NCBI RefSeq assembly: GCF_033958435.1
Contig: NC_134161.1
Span: 6,324,001-6,388,000 of the forward strand
Direction of reading: 5' to 3'
Source of the DNA: Carettochelys insculpta
Taxonomy: Eukaryota > Chordata > Testudines > Carettochelyidae
DNA length: 64,000 nucleotides
How positions within the stretch are numbered: the first letter of the stretch is position 1; every line of letters begins with the position of its first letter. Positions 45,500 to 57,559 of the stretch are shown here, piece after piece. The position numbers and the translations under genes are program-made. The notes beneath the pieces are model-generated. The model was given only the letters and a program-made list of their open reading frames with translations. It was not told the origin of the DNA and made no database searches.

Positions 45500-46722
45500 A
45501 GATCAGACAATGACAAACACACTTACTTGCTCTTCCCATGTGAGTCATTAATACCCATGGAAATTCAGCCTTTCACTCTTAACATTTCCACGGAAACCTT
45601 GTACTTGCAAATCAGTTTATTAACAGGGATAGGGCCAGGGCCCTGCTTACTATCTCAACAGAGCCAGCGACAGGATGACCAGACTGACAAAGCCAGGGGT
45701 GTTCTGGCCTTGCATGGCTTGCCATCCATTTGTTATGTGGTAAGCATTCTGTTCTAATAAGCCTAATTCTTACCAGGTAATCAGTTAATGAGTTAACGTT
45801 TTACAGCCTTAAACCTTATTTCATAGAGCAATAAGTGAGAGGTCACCTATCAATATAAATGACAGATGCCTGGGGAGTGAAAAGAAGCTGACATGTAAGG
45901 GGAAGGGAATATTCAGGAGACCAAACATTATAAAGAATTCCGAAGTAAGGGAAAGTGAAAAGAGGAGATTTCAGATATGACCACCCTCCTGGTAATTCCA
46001 GTGATCGTGTTTTTTCCCCAAAGTTGCCTAAAACAGACGATGTAAACTGGTTATTCAAAACAACAGCCAGCCTGATCCAGAGTCCTTTGAAATCAATACA
46101 AAGATTTCCATAATGGCCAACAAGGTTTGGATCCGGATCTAAATTATTATGGACACAGCCCTAAATTAAGACATTATGGATACTGTGAGTAGGATTTTCA
46201 AAAGCACCTCTGTGATTAGGCCCAAAACGCCCCTTAAAAGTAACTGGATTTCTGTTTCTAAGTCATGCAGAGTATGACTAGACTGCAAAAAAACACCTGC
46301 AGAGGGCCCATGTCAACTGACTCAGGCTGCAGTGCTATAAAATTTCAGTGTAAACATCTGGGCTCTGTATGGAGCTTGGGCTCTGGGACCCTTCCACCTC
46401 CCACATTTCCAGCAGGCACAGTCATGCTCCATAGAGTATCTGTACAAGGAAGATGTTCACCAGCTAAAAATACAGATCCAAACTGACAGCTTCCCCTTCA
46501 TTCTCACACAGTTACCAAAATATTAGGTTTCTTAACTGAATTTCTATTTACTGTACAAGTTTGAAAGTCTATGATGAAATATCTTTTTAATTCTTGCAAC
46601 TCTCAGAAAAGGTGATTTCTTCTATGGGTATCTGATTCCATGCTAAGAACATACCAACAGCCTGTGATCACTGGAAAAACTAATAGATAACTTGATCTCA
46701 AACCTGCATGTGAAGTCAGTAC
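45500..46722. other. Intron, nothing recognised
   Basis: Intron of the coiled-coil gene; no element could be named. Confidence 0.4.
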
Positions 46723-46848
46723 CTTTGCCTGCAGAGCCTGGATGTCCAACAAGTCTCTGAGATACTCCAGTCTGCCATATGCAGACTGCACACTGGCCTG
46801 TTGTTTCATTATATGTTCCTGAAATTCAGCAACATGGTATCGTATCAC
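46723..46848 (-). CDS. Coiled-coil gene exon (42 codons)
   Basis: Acceptor CATTTTTTCTAG, donor AAG|GTACTG, phase 0-0. It reads VIRYHVAEFQEHIMKQQASV, then YGRLEYLRDLLDIQALQAK, with regular heptad-like hydrophobic spacing. Confidence 0.9.
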
Positions 46849-47634
46849 CTAGAAAAAATGTTATGAAATATTAGCAAATGAGCAGTCAAGCTGCCTCAAT
46901 CCAAGATTGCATTTTTCTTATGAGTAAAATAGATTATTAGCTATAAAACTTGTGTGAGGATATCAAGAATAGTTCATTCATTTCTGGTCATCTCATAACT
47001 AAAGCGATCCAGAGAAGTGCAGAGAGTTTCAGAGAATAGCACTAAAAATTATTAGAGGCCCTCAAGGGACTGAAATAAATAAACATGGCCCTTGAGCAAA
47101 CAGTACCAGGGGACATAATAAAAACCCGCAAGAATCTGAAAAGTATAAATATTAAGGAGGTTAGTTTTGGAGAGATTAAATAAGAGGAAAGGGGTAAAAT
47201 TAAAAGGAAAATCATCCAGACCAGAGAGGTGTCAGATTGTGTGACCCAATGTCGCAATTTTGAAGAGTCCTGATATCTGGGGGTTTGTCTTATATAGGTT
47301 CCTATTCCCCTCAATCCCTGGTTCCTATATTTCACATTTTGTTATTTGGTCACCCCAGTGCCAGATGAAAGTTTGAAGAACACACACACGCAGTCAATAA
47401 AAAGAGAAAGAGTCCTGTTTATTTAAATAGTAACTGGGCTGGGCTACGGATAGTGTTTGAAGCTTCATCTCTACATACATGTAACCTATGACTGGAAAAA
47501 ACTTTTGAAAAATTGATCCCCAGTGGATGGCTCTGAGTGATCTAATGAGTCTTTTCCTGCTCTAACGTCTATGATGCCATGTAATAGGTTTCACGTTGTT
47601 TTAAACTGCTCAGGAATGTAACACGAAACACCTT

Positions 47635-47758
47635 CAAAACAAAAAAGCAGTAAGGTAGCACTTTAAAGACTAATAAAATTTGTTTGTCTTGAAATTGCTA
47701 CCTTACTGCTTTGTTGTTTTGATAGTATATAGACTAGCACGGCTTTCTCTCTGTTACT
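47635..47758. repeat. Short fold-back SINE-like element with 9-bp target duplication
   Basis: AAAGCAGTAAGGTAGCACTT faces TTGCTACCTTACTGCTTTG across a loop of about 35 bases, then a terminus with TATAGACTAGCACGGC. AAACACCTT flanks it at 47626-47634 and 47759-47767. Confidence 0.72.
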
Positions 47759-48117
47759 AAACACCTTATTTGACAATTCCTCAATCTCCAAATGTATGCA
47801 CTTTCACAAACTAGATTTTCGATCTGTGTCATTGGTACCAGCATTATGCTATATTTTTTCTGCATGAATCTCAAATTGATTATCTGAGCAGCAGCTGCTT
47901 AAGGAGACTGAATTTTGCTTAATATCTTTTTGCTCACTTTCTTCTTCAGCCTAGATGGTGGAGAAAGGAAGAGAAGCCCCTGAATGAGATGGGAGGTGCT
48001 TGGGGAATTAAAAGTGGTTTAACAATAGATTAGTTTTAAAATGTGCTTCCAAGAGAGCCCATAGTTTTCAGCAGAATAAAGTTACTGATATTTAACTCAG
48101 CCTAACAGTGACCTCAC

Positions 48118-48308
48118 CTTTCTAGTCTTGAATATGGGTACTGCCTCTGTGTTAAAGTTCTTGTTTCTTTGGCATGCTTTCTCTTGCATCTGCCTTTGCT
48201 GTCGTCCTTCCTCCAGCTGCATCTTTTTAATAAACTGAACCATTTTTTCCATTGCCTTCCTCACCACCAGGATAACTTGTACTTCTTGTTCTTTTTCATC
48301 TTTTTCAG
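48118..48308 (-). CDS. Coiled-coil gene exon (64 codons)
   Basis: Acceptor TCTGTACTTACAG, donor AAG|GTGAGG, phase 1 entry and phase 0 exit. It reads EKDEKEQEVQVILVVRKAME, then KMVQFIKKMQLEEGRQQRQM and QEKACQRNKNF, highly charged coiled coil. Confidence 0.92.
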
Positions 48309-48309
48309 C

Positions 48310-50402
48310 TGTAAGTACAGAATGTTAGCAATTACTCTCAGCTTGGGAACTAAGTCTCATCAAGGGGAAGCTACTAAATTTCTGAGACAGAGACAGTGCA
48401 TGGATTAAACACCCTGTTATCAGTTTCTGATTCTGTGGCATGCTGCACAAAAATGATTTATCTGTCAAGTCTGTTCACTGGCTATTTCCTCTTTTAGCTT
48501 TTAGGACATTCACAAGAACTTGTTAGAGATTTATTCAGCGTATGAGTTCTACCAGTCACAGTGCAATCAAAAGAAAACCAACCTCAGTGAGCATGAATAC
48601 AGAGCCAATGCAGAATGGTGTGGTATTTCTGGGGCAACTGGAAGGATTTTCCACGGGATTTTGACATTCCAGTATAACTGAACAAAACACTGTTCAGTTC
48701 TGCAGTGAGATTTCTCAACAACCTCTGTGCACAGACTGTCAGCACAAGATCCATCTGTAAGCTGGAGAATGGCCTTGCTTTTTTGGGGAACTTTCTTGTC
48801 TTCTGCACTACCCAAGTGGAACCACATACTGAAAGGATCTGAGTCTAACACCTTGCTCCCTTTCTACTCTCCCATGCAGCAGAGTCTTGACAATCCTGAT
48901 AACGCTGGACAGAAGATTCCTGGGGAAATAAATCCCCAGTTTCATTGTGCTCATTTAGGACAGGGGCTAGCTGTGGCACTGGAACAATTTTTAGAGTGTG
49001 AGTGCTGAGTTACACCCCCAGACCTGTTCATGCCCTTCTGACAGTTGGAACTCTCCTGGACTGGACTGACTGGATGCCATTCATGGCAATGGTGTATGGC
49101 CTGCATGAGCTGTGAGAGTTAGCAAACCCTAGCCCCTCTCTACCCCAAGACTGAGGGCAACTGCTGATCTCTAGGCCAAGGACAGAGGAAGAACCCCAGG
49201 CTGAAGGCAGGGCTCTAGGCAGCCACAGAGGCTCCATGACCAATAGCCTGGACTTGAAGGCCGGCAAGGCTGGTGAGCTGTGGAGCCCACGGGTGATGGG
49301 AGCCCAAAGGCTGGCAAAGCCTGCAAGCCGGCATGTGGCACCGAAGGCCAACAGGACTCCAAAGATCTAGCAAGACCCTCCAGGGGCCATCCAAAACCCA
49401 GAACCCAGTGTGCCAGGCACTGGCTTTGGGATGTAACAGCCCACCCCCGACACCACTACTTCCTGCACCTATAGGGGTGAGTGTGTTCCCACTCTGGGGT
49501 GCCTTCTCCACACTGGCCACCTCCCTGGCCTAATAACCTCTATATTAAGTTCAAACCAAATGCAATGTATTAAATAACAAGGAACAGTAAGACAAGTAAG
49601 GGAGGAGACGGGAAAGGTTGAAGAACACTAGGAGCCCTGCTGCTGTCTCGGGGATGGGAGGGAAATTCACTGTCTGTCTCTCGCACCTCCTAGGCCTCCT
49701 CACTAGGCCCCAGTCGTGCTGCGGTGAAACCACAGATCAGGCACCGCCTCCGGCAGCCACCACTCGCCCTCCGTGCTCGGTGGCAGGGCGTCTCTCCTCA
49801 GCATCGCCCCCCGCCCCCCACGCCAAATCTGGCGTGCAAGCTCTCCAGCCTGGCACCATCTCCCTGTGCTGGGGCCTCTGCCTTTGCTCTCCGCAGCTAC
49901 TTGTGTCGTGGCTGGTGCCCGCTCCCCACCGCAGCTCTGTCACCGCAGCTGCTCCAGGTCCCCAGCTCTGCCCCAGTACCACACACCTCCTCTGGCCCTC
50001 AGCCGCTGCACTGCCCTGCCCTTAACTCTTCTCACTCAGCTCGCCTCACAGGCTGCTCACTCCCTCATTGGCCTGTCTGACCTGTCAATTGGGCTGACCT
50101 GGGTGCTGGCCTTTCTCCATTGGCCTTGGGGACTGTCAGTCTCCAGGCCTCAATTCTCATTGGCCATCCCCTTTCTTTTGCTATTAAGGGCCTACAAAAA
50201 AAAAATCTCTCCTCACTTTCAGTAAGGGGCCCACAGTCCGCTTACAGTGCATCGCTTCACTCCCATTGCAGCCCTGTTTTGAGTGGTTCATTGGGATTTA
50301 ACTATTGCACAGACCTTGCTCTGGCCCTCCACATGGGGTGATTTTCACACCCTGTGCACAAAAGGGTCCCACTTTCTTCCTTTTAAAGCCTCTCGTTCCT
50401 AC
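48310..50402. other. GC-rich intron stretch
   Basis: The part from about 49.2 to 50.2 kb is GC-rich with long proline- and serine-rich chance frames on both strands. None has matching splice sites, so I treat it as non-coding. Its origin is unknown. Confidence 0.4.
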
Positions 50403-50541
50403 CTTTCGATAACAAAGATAGTTCAGAGCCCCGTCGGCTGCTCACATCCCTGGCAGTTCTTCTTTGAGCTTCCTGAAGAGAGGATTTCTCCAGGAAGCGA
50501 CAGATCTCCTCAATGTCTTTTATGTTATCCTCGTATCTCAT
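50403..50541 (-). CDS. Coiled-coil gene exon (46 codons)
   Basis: Acceptor CTGCTTCTCCTAG, donor AAAG|GTAGGA, phase 0 entry and phase 1 exit. It reads MRYEDNIKDIEEICRFLEKS, then LQEAQRRTARDVSSRRGS. The methionine at its start is internal because the upstream exon joins in phase. Confidence 0.9.
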
Positions 50542-51229
50542 CTAGGAGAAGCAGGACAGGAAATAGGAAATAATAGTACCCCCTCATCGGATGTTTCCAG
50601 GATCACTGATGCAACCTCCTGTGACAGGGAAGCCAAAAACAAAACACCCCTTCCATTCCACAGAGTTCTTATAAAATAACAGACAACAGGTATAATTGTA
50701 ATGGCCTTGCCCGTAAACACACCGAGGCTGTGTCCACACTAGCAGCTCTTTTCAAAATGAGGGGCAATTTCGAAATGAGCAGGAGAGCAGCCACACAGCA
50801 ATTGCTCATGTCGAAATTAGTTTCGAGATTAAAAGGCGTTCGTTTTGAAATGGTTATTCCCCTCCCGTGTTGGGAATAACGCCTCATTTCGATGTTAATT
50901 TTGAAATTAAATGTGTGTCGCCGCTCCGTGGCTGCCATTTCGAAATGAAAAGTCCTCCATGGAGCCGGCCCCTCCCACCAGCAGCCAGAGCGCTATGGCT
51001 GTCAGCTGCGGGTGACTTGAAGCTGCAGGGATGCAGAAACCCCGTGCAGGAAGCTGAGAGCGTGCTGGCAGCCATAGGGGCACGAGGTGGCCAGACAACA
51101 TTCCCAAGCACCCTCAGAAAGTGACACCTCACCATGGCCAGACCGATGACCAGCAGCCAAGACCCCCAGGATCTTTGTGGAGCCAAGGGGTCCAGGCAGC
51201 AGGGCTCCCAGGGCTCTGGGCAGCCCCCA

Positions 51230-51540
51230 AAGAGGAGGGGAGCCCTCTGGCTGGAAGCTGAAGTCCGGGACCTGCTGGCTGTCTGAGGGGAGAACATCCT
51301 GCTCAAGACGGAGGGGCGGAAGGGAAATGCAGACGCCTTCGCCCGCCTCGCCAGCAACCTCACTGCAAGGGGCCACCCCCTCCATACCCCCGACCAGATC
51401 CGCTCCAAAGTGAAGGAGCTGCGGCAGGACTATGCCCGAGCAAGGGACTCAGGCAGGCAATCAGGGGCAGCGCCAGCCACCTGCCCCTACTTCAGGGAGC
51501 TCCACCAGCTGCTGAGACCCAGGGAGGCTACACCACTCAG
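51230..51540 (+). pseudogene. Myb/SANT-like accessory protein gene of the Harbinger element
   Basis: The frame reads LWLEAEVRDLLAV, then an in-frame TGA (51286-51288) where a tryptophan codon is normal for the family (A-x-W-G-E), then DAFARLASNLTARGHPL, QIRSKVKELRQDYARARD and ATCPYFRELHQLL, the conserved trihelix/Myb_DNA-bind_4-like pattern. In active elements this protein binds the ends and helps import the transposase into the nucleus. A proline-rich continuation follows to about 52057. Confidence 0.8.
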
Positions 51541-53019
51541 GGAGACCCTGGACATGGTGGAGCCAGAGGGGCAGGGCAAGGAGCCCCAGCCAGGACCCTC
51601 GATGCCCCCCCCGCCGAAGTACCTGCTGGCACCGGGGACAGCGACAGCGGGAGCGAGGGACCACTGTGCATGGCTGAGCCCTCTGAGGGCCCTAGCCGGG
51701 CTATCTCCACCTGGGCCTCCCCTGAACCACCCAAGGAACCCTCAGGTAGGACTGGGCGTGGAGTGCACTGGTCATGCAGGGGAGGAGGCAGTCCCTGACG
51801 CAGCCAGTACAGGCCTGGGCACACGGCCATGGGCCAGGGACCCGGGGATGGCCGTCGTCACTGCTCAGTGGGGCCTGCATGGGGCCATGGGCTGCCATGA
51901 GGGTCAGAAGCCTGGGATGGCTGGGGCAGCTACTCTAATGGCCCCACGTTGGCAGACCCCACAGAAGACAGGCCACCCCAGAGCCCCTCACCACAAGCAG
52001 GGTGGGATGGTGCTGGGGACAAGCCCGCTGGCCCACGGTACCTGGGCTCATGACTGATGGGGCACCACCCTCTCGCCTCATGTCTTCACAACTTTGGCAT
52101 CTGCCAGCCACCCCAGTCTCCTGGACATGCCCAGGAGCCCCATAGCAGCAAGGGAGGGCGAAGGGGGTGACACCTCCCCAGACGGGGCACCGTGGTGGGA
52201 GGAGCCACCACCACAGCTGGGCAGATGATCTAGCAGCAGCCCACACGGCTGCATGGTGGGAGCAGAACCACTTGCTGCGGGAATGGCTCTCCATAGAGCT
52301 GCCGGCCTGGGACCAGGTGGCCAGGTATCTCGACACCCTGACCCAGGCCGTCGCCAACCGCCTGGCCCAGCTGCCCGCCCCATGGATGGCCTTTCCCACA
52401 GCACCCCCCCGCCTCAGCCCCGGCTTCCTCCCCAGTACCCTCCTCCTCCCCACTATCTCCCTCTGCCCCAGCCTCCCCATCTTCCCTGCCCCACTCTTCC
52501 TCAGCTCCTCCCTGTTCCCCAGCCCCCCTGTGCCCCTTCTGCCCCCCCGGCCCTTGCAGCTCTGCTCCCAGACAACATGACCCTGGCCAAGCGGTGGGAG
52601 CTGGCACACTGGCTGTAGCCAGGCGAGCACTGCCCGTCTGTGGCTCCCCCACTTCCTCCCTGTGAGTCCGACCCCTAGATACCTTGGTCCAGTCCTACCT
52701 CTCTGTTCTACCTGCCCCATCCCAGCCCCGCTGTGGTCCCCAGACCCAGGGCGGTCGCAGCTCCAGGGGCCATTGTGGCTCCCAACCAGCCACTCTGATG
52801 GAGGATTGAGGCCCCTCACCACCCCATGTATATAGTTCACTCCCGCCCCCATGTAAATAGTTCCCCTGCCCTGTAAATAGTCACATGGTCTTTCTGTTTC
52901 AAACATAGCAGTTGAATTTATTTAACAGTGAACGTGTCCTGCCTCGGGTGGGGATGGCAAAGGCGGTGCTGGTGGAGCAAGTGTGAGAACTGGGGCGGGG
53001 GGTTCCATGGAGTGAGCAG

Positions 53020-53780
53020 GGCCAGGTCATGGGGGCCCCCGGGCAAAGGTCTCCCGGAGGGCCTCCCACACATGTACCCTGTCCCGGTTCACCTGGCAAC
53101 AGGGGACTGCACCTGGCTGCTCATAGTGCGGCACAGCCTCGGCTGCCCAGTGTGCCACAAAGAGCTTCAGCTTGCTCCCCACGAGGTTGTGAAGTGCACA
53201 GCAGGCGCCCACAACCGCGGGCACGCTGGGCAGGCCTACCTCCAGATGCATCAGGAGGCACATGAAACGTGCCTTCAGATGGCTGAATGCCCGTTCCATG
53301 GTGTTCCTGGCATGGTTGAGGTGGGCATTGAAGAGGTCCTGGCTCTCATTGGTGTGTCCCGTGTAGGGGTGCATTAGTCAGGGCTGGAGTGGGTAGGCAG
53401 CATCCACAACGATGCACAGGGCATGGTCACGTCCCACACCGGCAGCTCCTGTGGGGGGATGTAGGTGCCCTCGGCCATCCTGGGCCGAGACACGAGTTCC
53501 GCAGGACGCGGGAATCGTGGTCCCCGCCTGGCCAGCCCACACAGTCGTCAGTGAAATATCCTCGGGCATCCACGAGGGCCTGGAGGATGACGGAGTGGGA
53601 GCCCTTGTGGTTGATGTACTGTCCCTGGCTGTGTGGTGGGGCCCAGATGGCGATGTGGGTGCTGTCCAATGCACTGATGCTGTTGGGGAATCCCAGCTGT
53701 TGGAAGCCAGCCATGGTAGCGTCCACATCCCCAAGGCAGATCAGGTGGCGCAGGAGGATCCTGTTGATGACGACGACAAC
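53020..53780 (-). pseudogene. Harbinger DDE transposase, exon 2 (broken)
   Basis: After an acceptor (CTTGACCCTACAG) the frame reads VVVVINRILLRHLICLGDVD, then ALDSTHIAIWAP (first catalytic D), ARGYFTDDCVGWPGGDHDSR (second D in the G-x-x-H-D-S-R box), then after a frameshift DAAYPLQP, a TGA stop in place of tryptophan, and MHPYTGHTNE, ARNTMERAFSHLKARF (catalytic E) and VPAVVGACCALHNL. The order and spacing are those of DDE_Tnp_4 transposases. Confidence 0.85.
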
Positions 53781-53982
53781 CTGTAGGGTCAAGGGCACAG
53801 GCATCAGTGAGCGTGTGGTAGCATTTGGGGGCCTGCTCCCTGGGGCCCTGCTCCCTGGAACACCACTCCCCGGGGCCCCGCTCCCTGGGAACCCCCTCCC
53901 TGGGACCCACTCCCCAGGGCCCACGCCTTGGGACTCCCCTCCCCAGGAACCCGCTATGGGTGTGTGGCCACGGGTGCCTTAC
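53781..53982 (-). other. Intron of the Harbinger transposase pseudogene
   Basis: Donor GAG|GTAAGG (53981-53982 complement) and acceptor CCCTACAG. A tandem of about 15-18-base GGGCCCCGCTCCCTGGG-like units fills it (53835-53945), so it has probably expanded. Confidence 0.65.
53835..53945. repeat. Short GC-rich tandem repeat
   Basis: Repeated CTCCCTGGGACCC / CTCCCCGGGGCCC units inside the transposase intron. Confidence 0.65.
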
Positions 53983-54390
53983 CTCAAGGAGGACGACCCC
54001 GACAGTGGCATTCCCCACCCTGAATTGGTGGCCAACTGAGCGCTTGCTGTCCGGGGTGGCCAGCTTCCACAGAGCGATGGCCACTTGTTTCTTCAGGGGG
54101 AGCGCAGACCTCATGCGGGTGTCCTGGTGGTGAAGTGCTCATGCCAGCCAATGGCACAGCTCCATGAAGGTGGCCCAAGTCATCCGGAAGTTGCGGACCC
54201 ACTGGTCGTCGTCCCACTTTCTGAGGACAATGGTGTCCCACCATTCCCCACTGGTCGGGTTCCGCCAGGGGCGATGGTGGGACTAGAACAGGGGGTGCTC
54301 CGGATGCACTGTGGGGTGAGTCTGCAGGAAGTTGGCCACGTGTCGGGCAGCATGTAGCCTCATATGACATGCTGTGAGGATGGCCATCGG
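53983..54390 (-). pseudogene. Harbinger transposase, exon 1 (broken)
   Basis: Reads LPLKKQVAIALWKLATPDSK, then RSVGHQFRVGNATVGVVLLE, the helix-turn-helix part that precedes the DDE domain. Further upstream the frame shifts (TRGQLPADSPHSAS region), so the start of the protein is not clear. Confidence 0.75.
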
Positions 54391-54911
54391 GCTGGCCACA
54401 ATGTCCAAGGTGTCCCTGTCAGTGGAGTGCTACGGGTCCATAGCAGGCAGTGGTGTGGTGGCTAACCAAGGCTCTCCCGAGTCCTGTGCTGGAGGTCGCG
54501 TGCTACAAGCAGCCAAGGTCCTCAGCATGTGCATGGGGGATGTGTTTGGGAGGAGCCTTTAAGGGGTTGGCTCGCCTGTGCTCCAGGAAGGGCTTGTCAG
54601 TCATGTGACCCTGCCCTCACCACTTCCTGCCCTGTTATTTCGAAATGAAGCTGTGGCTGTGTAGCTGCTCCATTTCAAAATGACTGGGAGTCATTTCGAT
54701 GTTGCAGATCGCAACATCGCTCCTCATTTCGTGTGTAGTCGCTTCCATGCCACTTATTTCAAAATGGCTTATTTTGAAATAACAGATAGGGATAAGCTTT
54801 TTCGAAATCCCTCTCTAGTCTGGCCACAGCCAGAAAGAATATAACTTTTATCTGTATTTTTCCCCCAAACCTTCTCCTTTAGTTAACAGATGATACATGA
54901 TCTATCTTAAT

Positions 54912-55347
54912 GGCTACGTCCACACTAGCCCCAAACTTCGAAATGGCCAGGCAAATGGCCATTTCGAAGTTTACTAATGAAGCGCTAAAATGCATATTCA
55001 GAGCTTCATTAGCACGCGGGTGGCTGCGGCACTTTGAAATTGACACGCCTCGCCAATGCATGGCTCGTCCTGACGGGGCTTCTTTTCAAAAGGACCCTGC
55101 CTACTTCGAATTCCCCTTATTCCCATCAGCTCATGGGAATAAGGGGACTTCGAAGTAGGTGGGGTCCTTTCGAAAAGGAGCCCTGTTGGGACGAGCCGTG
55201 CGGCGGCGAGGCGCATCAATTTCGAGGTGCCGCGGCCACCCGCATGCTAATGAAGCGCTGAATATGCATTTCAGCGCTTTATTAGTAAACTTCGAAATGA
55301 CCATTTGCGTGGCCATTTCGAAGTTTGGGGCTAGTGTAGACACGGCC
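54912..55347. mobile_element. Harbinger-like MITE (436 bp), TSD AAT
   Basis: GGCTACGTCCACACTAGCCC and GGGGCTAGTGTAGACACGGCC are nearly perfect inverted ends, and the element is palindromic over most of its length (CTTCGAATTCCCCTTATTCC with GGAATAAGGGGACTTCGAAG). AAT flanks at 54909-54911 and 55348-55350. It lies 81 bases from the autonomous element. Confidence 0.85.
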
Positions 55348-55891
55348 AATATGTGTCATCTTATTCCCCCTCTCTTCTTGCTTTCCCCAGTCCCTTTCTC
55401 ATCCTCTGATTGCAAATAAGTTAATTGATCCACAACTCACTGAAGTTATTAGAACACTTTCCATTGATTTCAGTGAGACTTTAAGCAGATCTAGTCCAGG
55501 TTTTTACTGGCCATTACTTTGCTACTGTCTGGCAACAGCTTCTGAAACAACAGCAAATGCAGGAGTGGGCTTGTATGCACTGAGGATTTTTGCACTGGTG
55601 TAATACATGAATGCAGCTGCACTAATGAAAATTACAAGTGTAGATAGTGTATTGATATTAAAATGACTCAGACGGTCAAATTGCACAAGCATAGCACCAA
55701 GGTACAGAGTGGAAAAATTCGAAGGTAGATGAACTCACACAAAGCACACATGTTAAGTCTAAAGGAGAAGCGACTATCTTTCTAACACCAGTTTGAAAAC
55801 GTGGTACACAGGAGATTCCCTAAAGCACTTGAGGAAAAAAAAATCCATGGAAAAATTCATTGAAGTTAGTTACAAAGACGATTCACTGCAC

Positions 55892-56032
55892 CTTTTGTGC
55901 CTTGCCTTCTTTTACAGCCTCAAGGACATCCAGAAACACAAAGTTTAGCTCTTTAAGAAGCTCCTCTTCCCTTTCTCTTTGGTGCTGCCAATATATTTGT
56001 TTCAAATGCACCTCCTTTTCCAGGATGCTCAG
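55892..56032 (-). CDS. Coiled-coil gene exon (47 codons)
   Basis: Acceptor TGTTATTTTTCAG, donor AAG|GTGCAG, phase 0-0. It reads LSILEKEVHLKQIYWQHQRE, then EEELLKELNFVFLDVLEAVK. This is the first strongly coiled-coil exon after the repeat-bearing part. The donor is weak. Confidence 0.85.
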
Positions 56033-56086
56033 CTGAAAAATAACAGCAAAAGCAGCAGCTCAGACTTTCAGGATTCAGAAAGACTG

Positions 56087-56413
56087 CAGGTTGAACTCTG
56101 TAGTCCAGCACCCTAGGGACCTGACTGAGGCTGCATGAGAGAATTTGCTGAACCACGAGAGGTCAATATTGTCCAGAAGCATTACGAACACTTCCATTGC
56201 TTACTGGGCTCTTAGAAGATGTTTAGGGGTAAATGACAGCTAAATAACAGTACAAGACACTGAGAACCAGGACTGGTGGCTGTAAACAAACTTTATGGGA
56301 CCATGGGAAACTTGGCGAGACCCCATGATAAGTGATTGTCTGGCAAACTGAAATCATGCCAGATTACAGATGTTGCCAGACGAGAGCGTTCTGGTCTAGA
56401 GAGTTTCAACCTG
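56087..56413. repeat. Inverted-end repeat (CAGGTTGAAC family), third copy
   Basis: CAGGTTGAACTCTGTAGTCC and TAGAGAGTTTCAACCTG are the ends. The body, in the opposite orientation to the copy at 17572, includes ACTGAGAACCAGGACTGGTG. It shows the target site of the 15186 MITE unoccupied (TTAGGGGTAAATGACAGC). Confidence 0.68.
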
Positions 56414-57396
56414 TATTAGAAACCTGTGCAGTTTATATTATTCTCTGCTAGTGAAGAGACCCTTATTTGATGATTTCTACAAATTCTCCAGCCTGACAGT
56501 ATAGGCACTTACATTTTCCATTAGAGAGATGAATGCTTTGCAAGGAGAAGTTTATGAAGGTTTACACAATTTTAGAAGTTTGTGTTTCAAAGCTGTATTG
56601 AAGGTAGCATGAATTTTAGTGAGGGAGGTGAAAAAATAGAAGAAGAAAGAAATGTGAGAAAAAGATTAGAAAAATAAAGTGCAGAGGAAAAGGAAACAAA
56701 GGACTATTAGGAGGGTAGGTCGGAGCAACAATTCTAATTTTTTCTGATAATTTTCAAGTATCAGGTATTATAAAACATTTAAATTAACTTGTGTTGAACT
56801 TTGGGAAAATATAAACTGCATAGTAACGTCACAGTTTCCTGCTCCAGAACTTAATGTTACCATAATGTTGCTTTAATGAGCCTTAGAATGGATCCTTAAG
56901 ATGTCACAGAATTCTGTTTACCCTGATAACACCTACTCAAAAACCAAGATACTAAAACTAGGAGGCCTCCAATGACTTCTTTAGAGAACTATCTGTACCC
57001 ACCAACAAATGCCACTCAGTGACCCCCCAATCACATTACACCATCCCAAACCCATTCTCAGAAATGTTTGATAACCAAATCCCTTGTAAGCAGGTAACTG
57101 AGTTGTAAAAAATCCCTAAATGCCAGTGATGTCTGGATTTCTTTCTATGTTAATTCAAATTCTAATAATATTGTGTTCTGGAAGCTCGCTTTTGCATACA
57201 GTACAGTACAATAAACAAATTTGTATATACTCTGGTAGTGACAAATACACATGTCCTCGAACACAAAAAAACTGTATTCTGTTAAGTTAGGACACTGAAG
57301 CAAATAGAATTTTCTCCCTATAGTTTGAAAACATAAGCAAGGGCATTTCTAAAAATTGTGAAATCTTAAAGTTTGATTGGTTCCATCTGTAATTAC
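56414..57396. other. AT-rich intron, nothing recognised
   Basis: Intron of the coiled-coil gene without a nameable feature. Confidence 0.45.
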
Positions 57397-57554
57397 CATG
57401 TCTGGATCTTCAGCTCTTCTGGATATTGCTCCTAAAGACTGAACAATAGGAATTACTATGTTTGTCCAAGGATCAGTTTGGGCACCTATAACTGGGCCAG
57501 TTCCACCTGTAACAGGATCGATGGTTCTGGCACCAACTGCGATAGGGACAAGAC
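57397..57554 (-). CDS. Coiled-coil gene exon with Gly/Pro repeat (about 53 codons)
   Basis: Acceptor TTGCCTTTCTCCAG, donor ATG|GTAATT, phase 1 entry and phase 0 exit. It reads LVPIAVGARTIDPVTGGTG, then PVIGAQTDPWTNIVIPIVQS: two units of the D-P-x-T-G / V-P-I repeat, then the transition to the helical part. Confidence 0.9.
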
Positions 57555-57559
57555 CTGGA

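Larger units (their letters stand above)
50726..54831. mobile_element. Decayed autonomous PIF/Harbinger transposon (4.1 kb)
   Basis: GGCTGTGTCCACACTAG and CTAGTCTGGCCACAGCC are terminal inverted repeats. The flanks are CGA and AGA, a triplet with one change (AGA is the exact duplication of the related MITE at 33792). It carries the two genes typical of the superfamily: a Myb/SANT-like DNA-binding protein on the + strand and a DDE transposase on the - strand. Both are broken, so this copy is not active. It lies in an intron of the coiled-coil gene and is the only element in the window with a recognisable transposase for the MITEs. Confidence 0.88.

Noticed and set aside
49215..50225. Overlapping frames of 100-150 codons
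   Set aside because: Low-complexity GC-rich intron; no splice sites in phase with the coiled-coil gene and no domain.
51410..52057. 215-codon frame as a host gene
   Set aside because: Its start is the Myb-like domain of the Harbinger element and the rest is proline-rich continuation; it lies between the element's terminal repeats.
52253..52906. Long GC-rich frames on both strands
   Set aside because: Chance open frames in GC-rich transposon interior, with no family motif and overlapping alternatives in several frames.
54910..55419. Several 70-86-codon frames on both strands
   Set aside because: They are mirror readings of one palindromic MITE, which is why the two strands give similar peptides.
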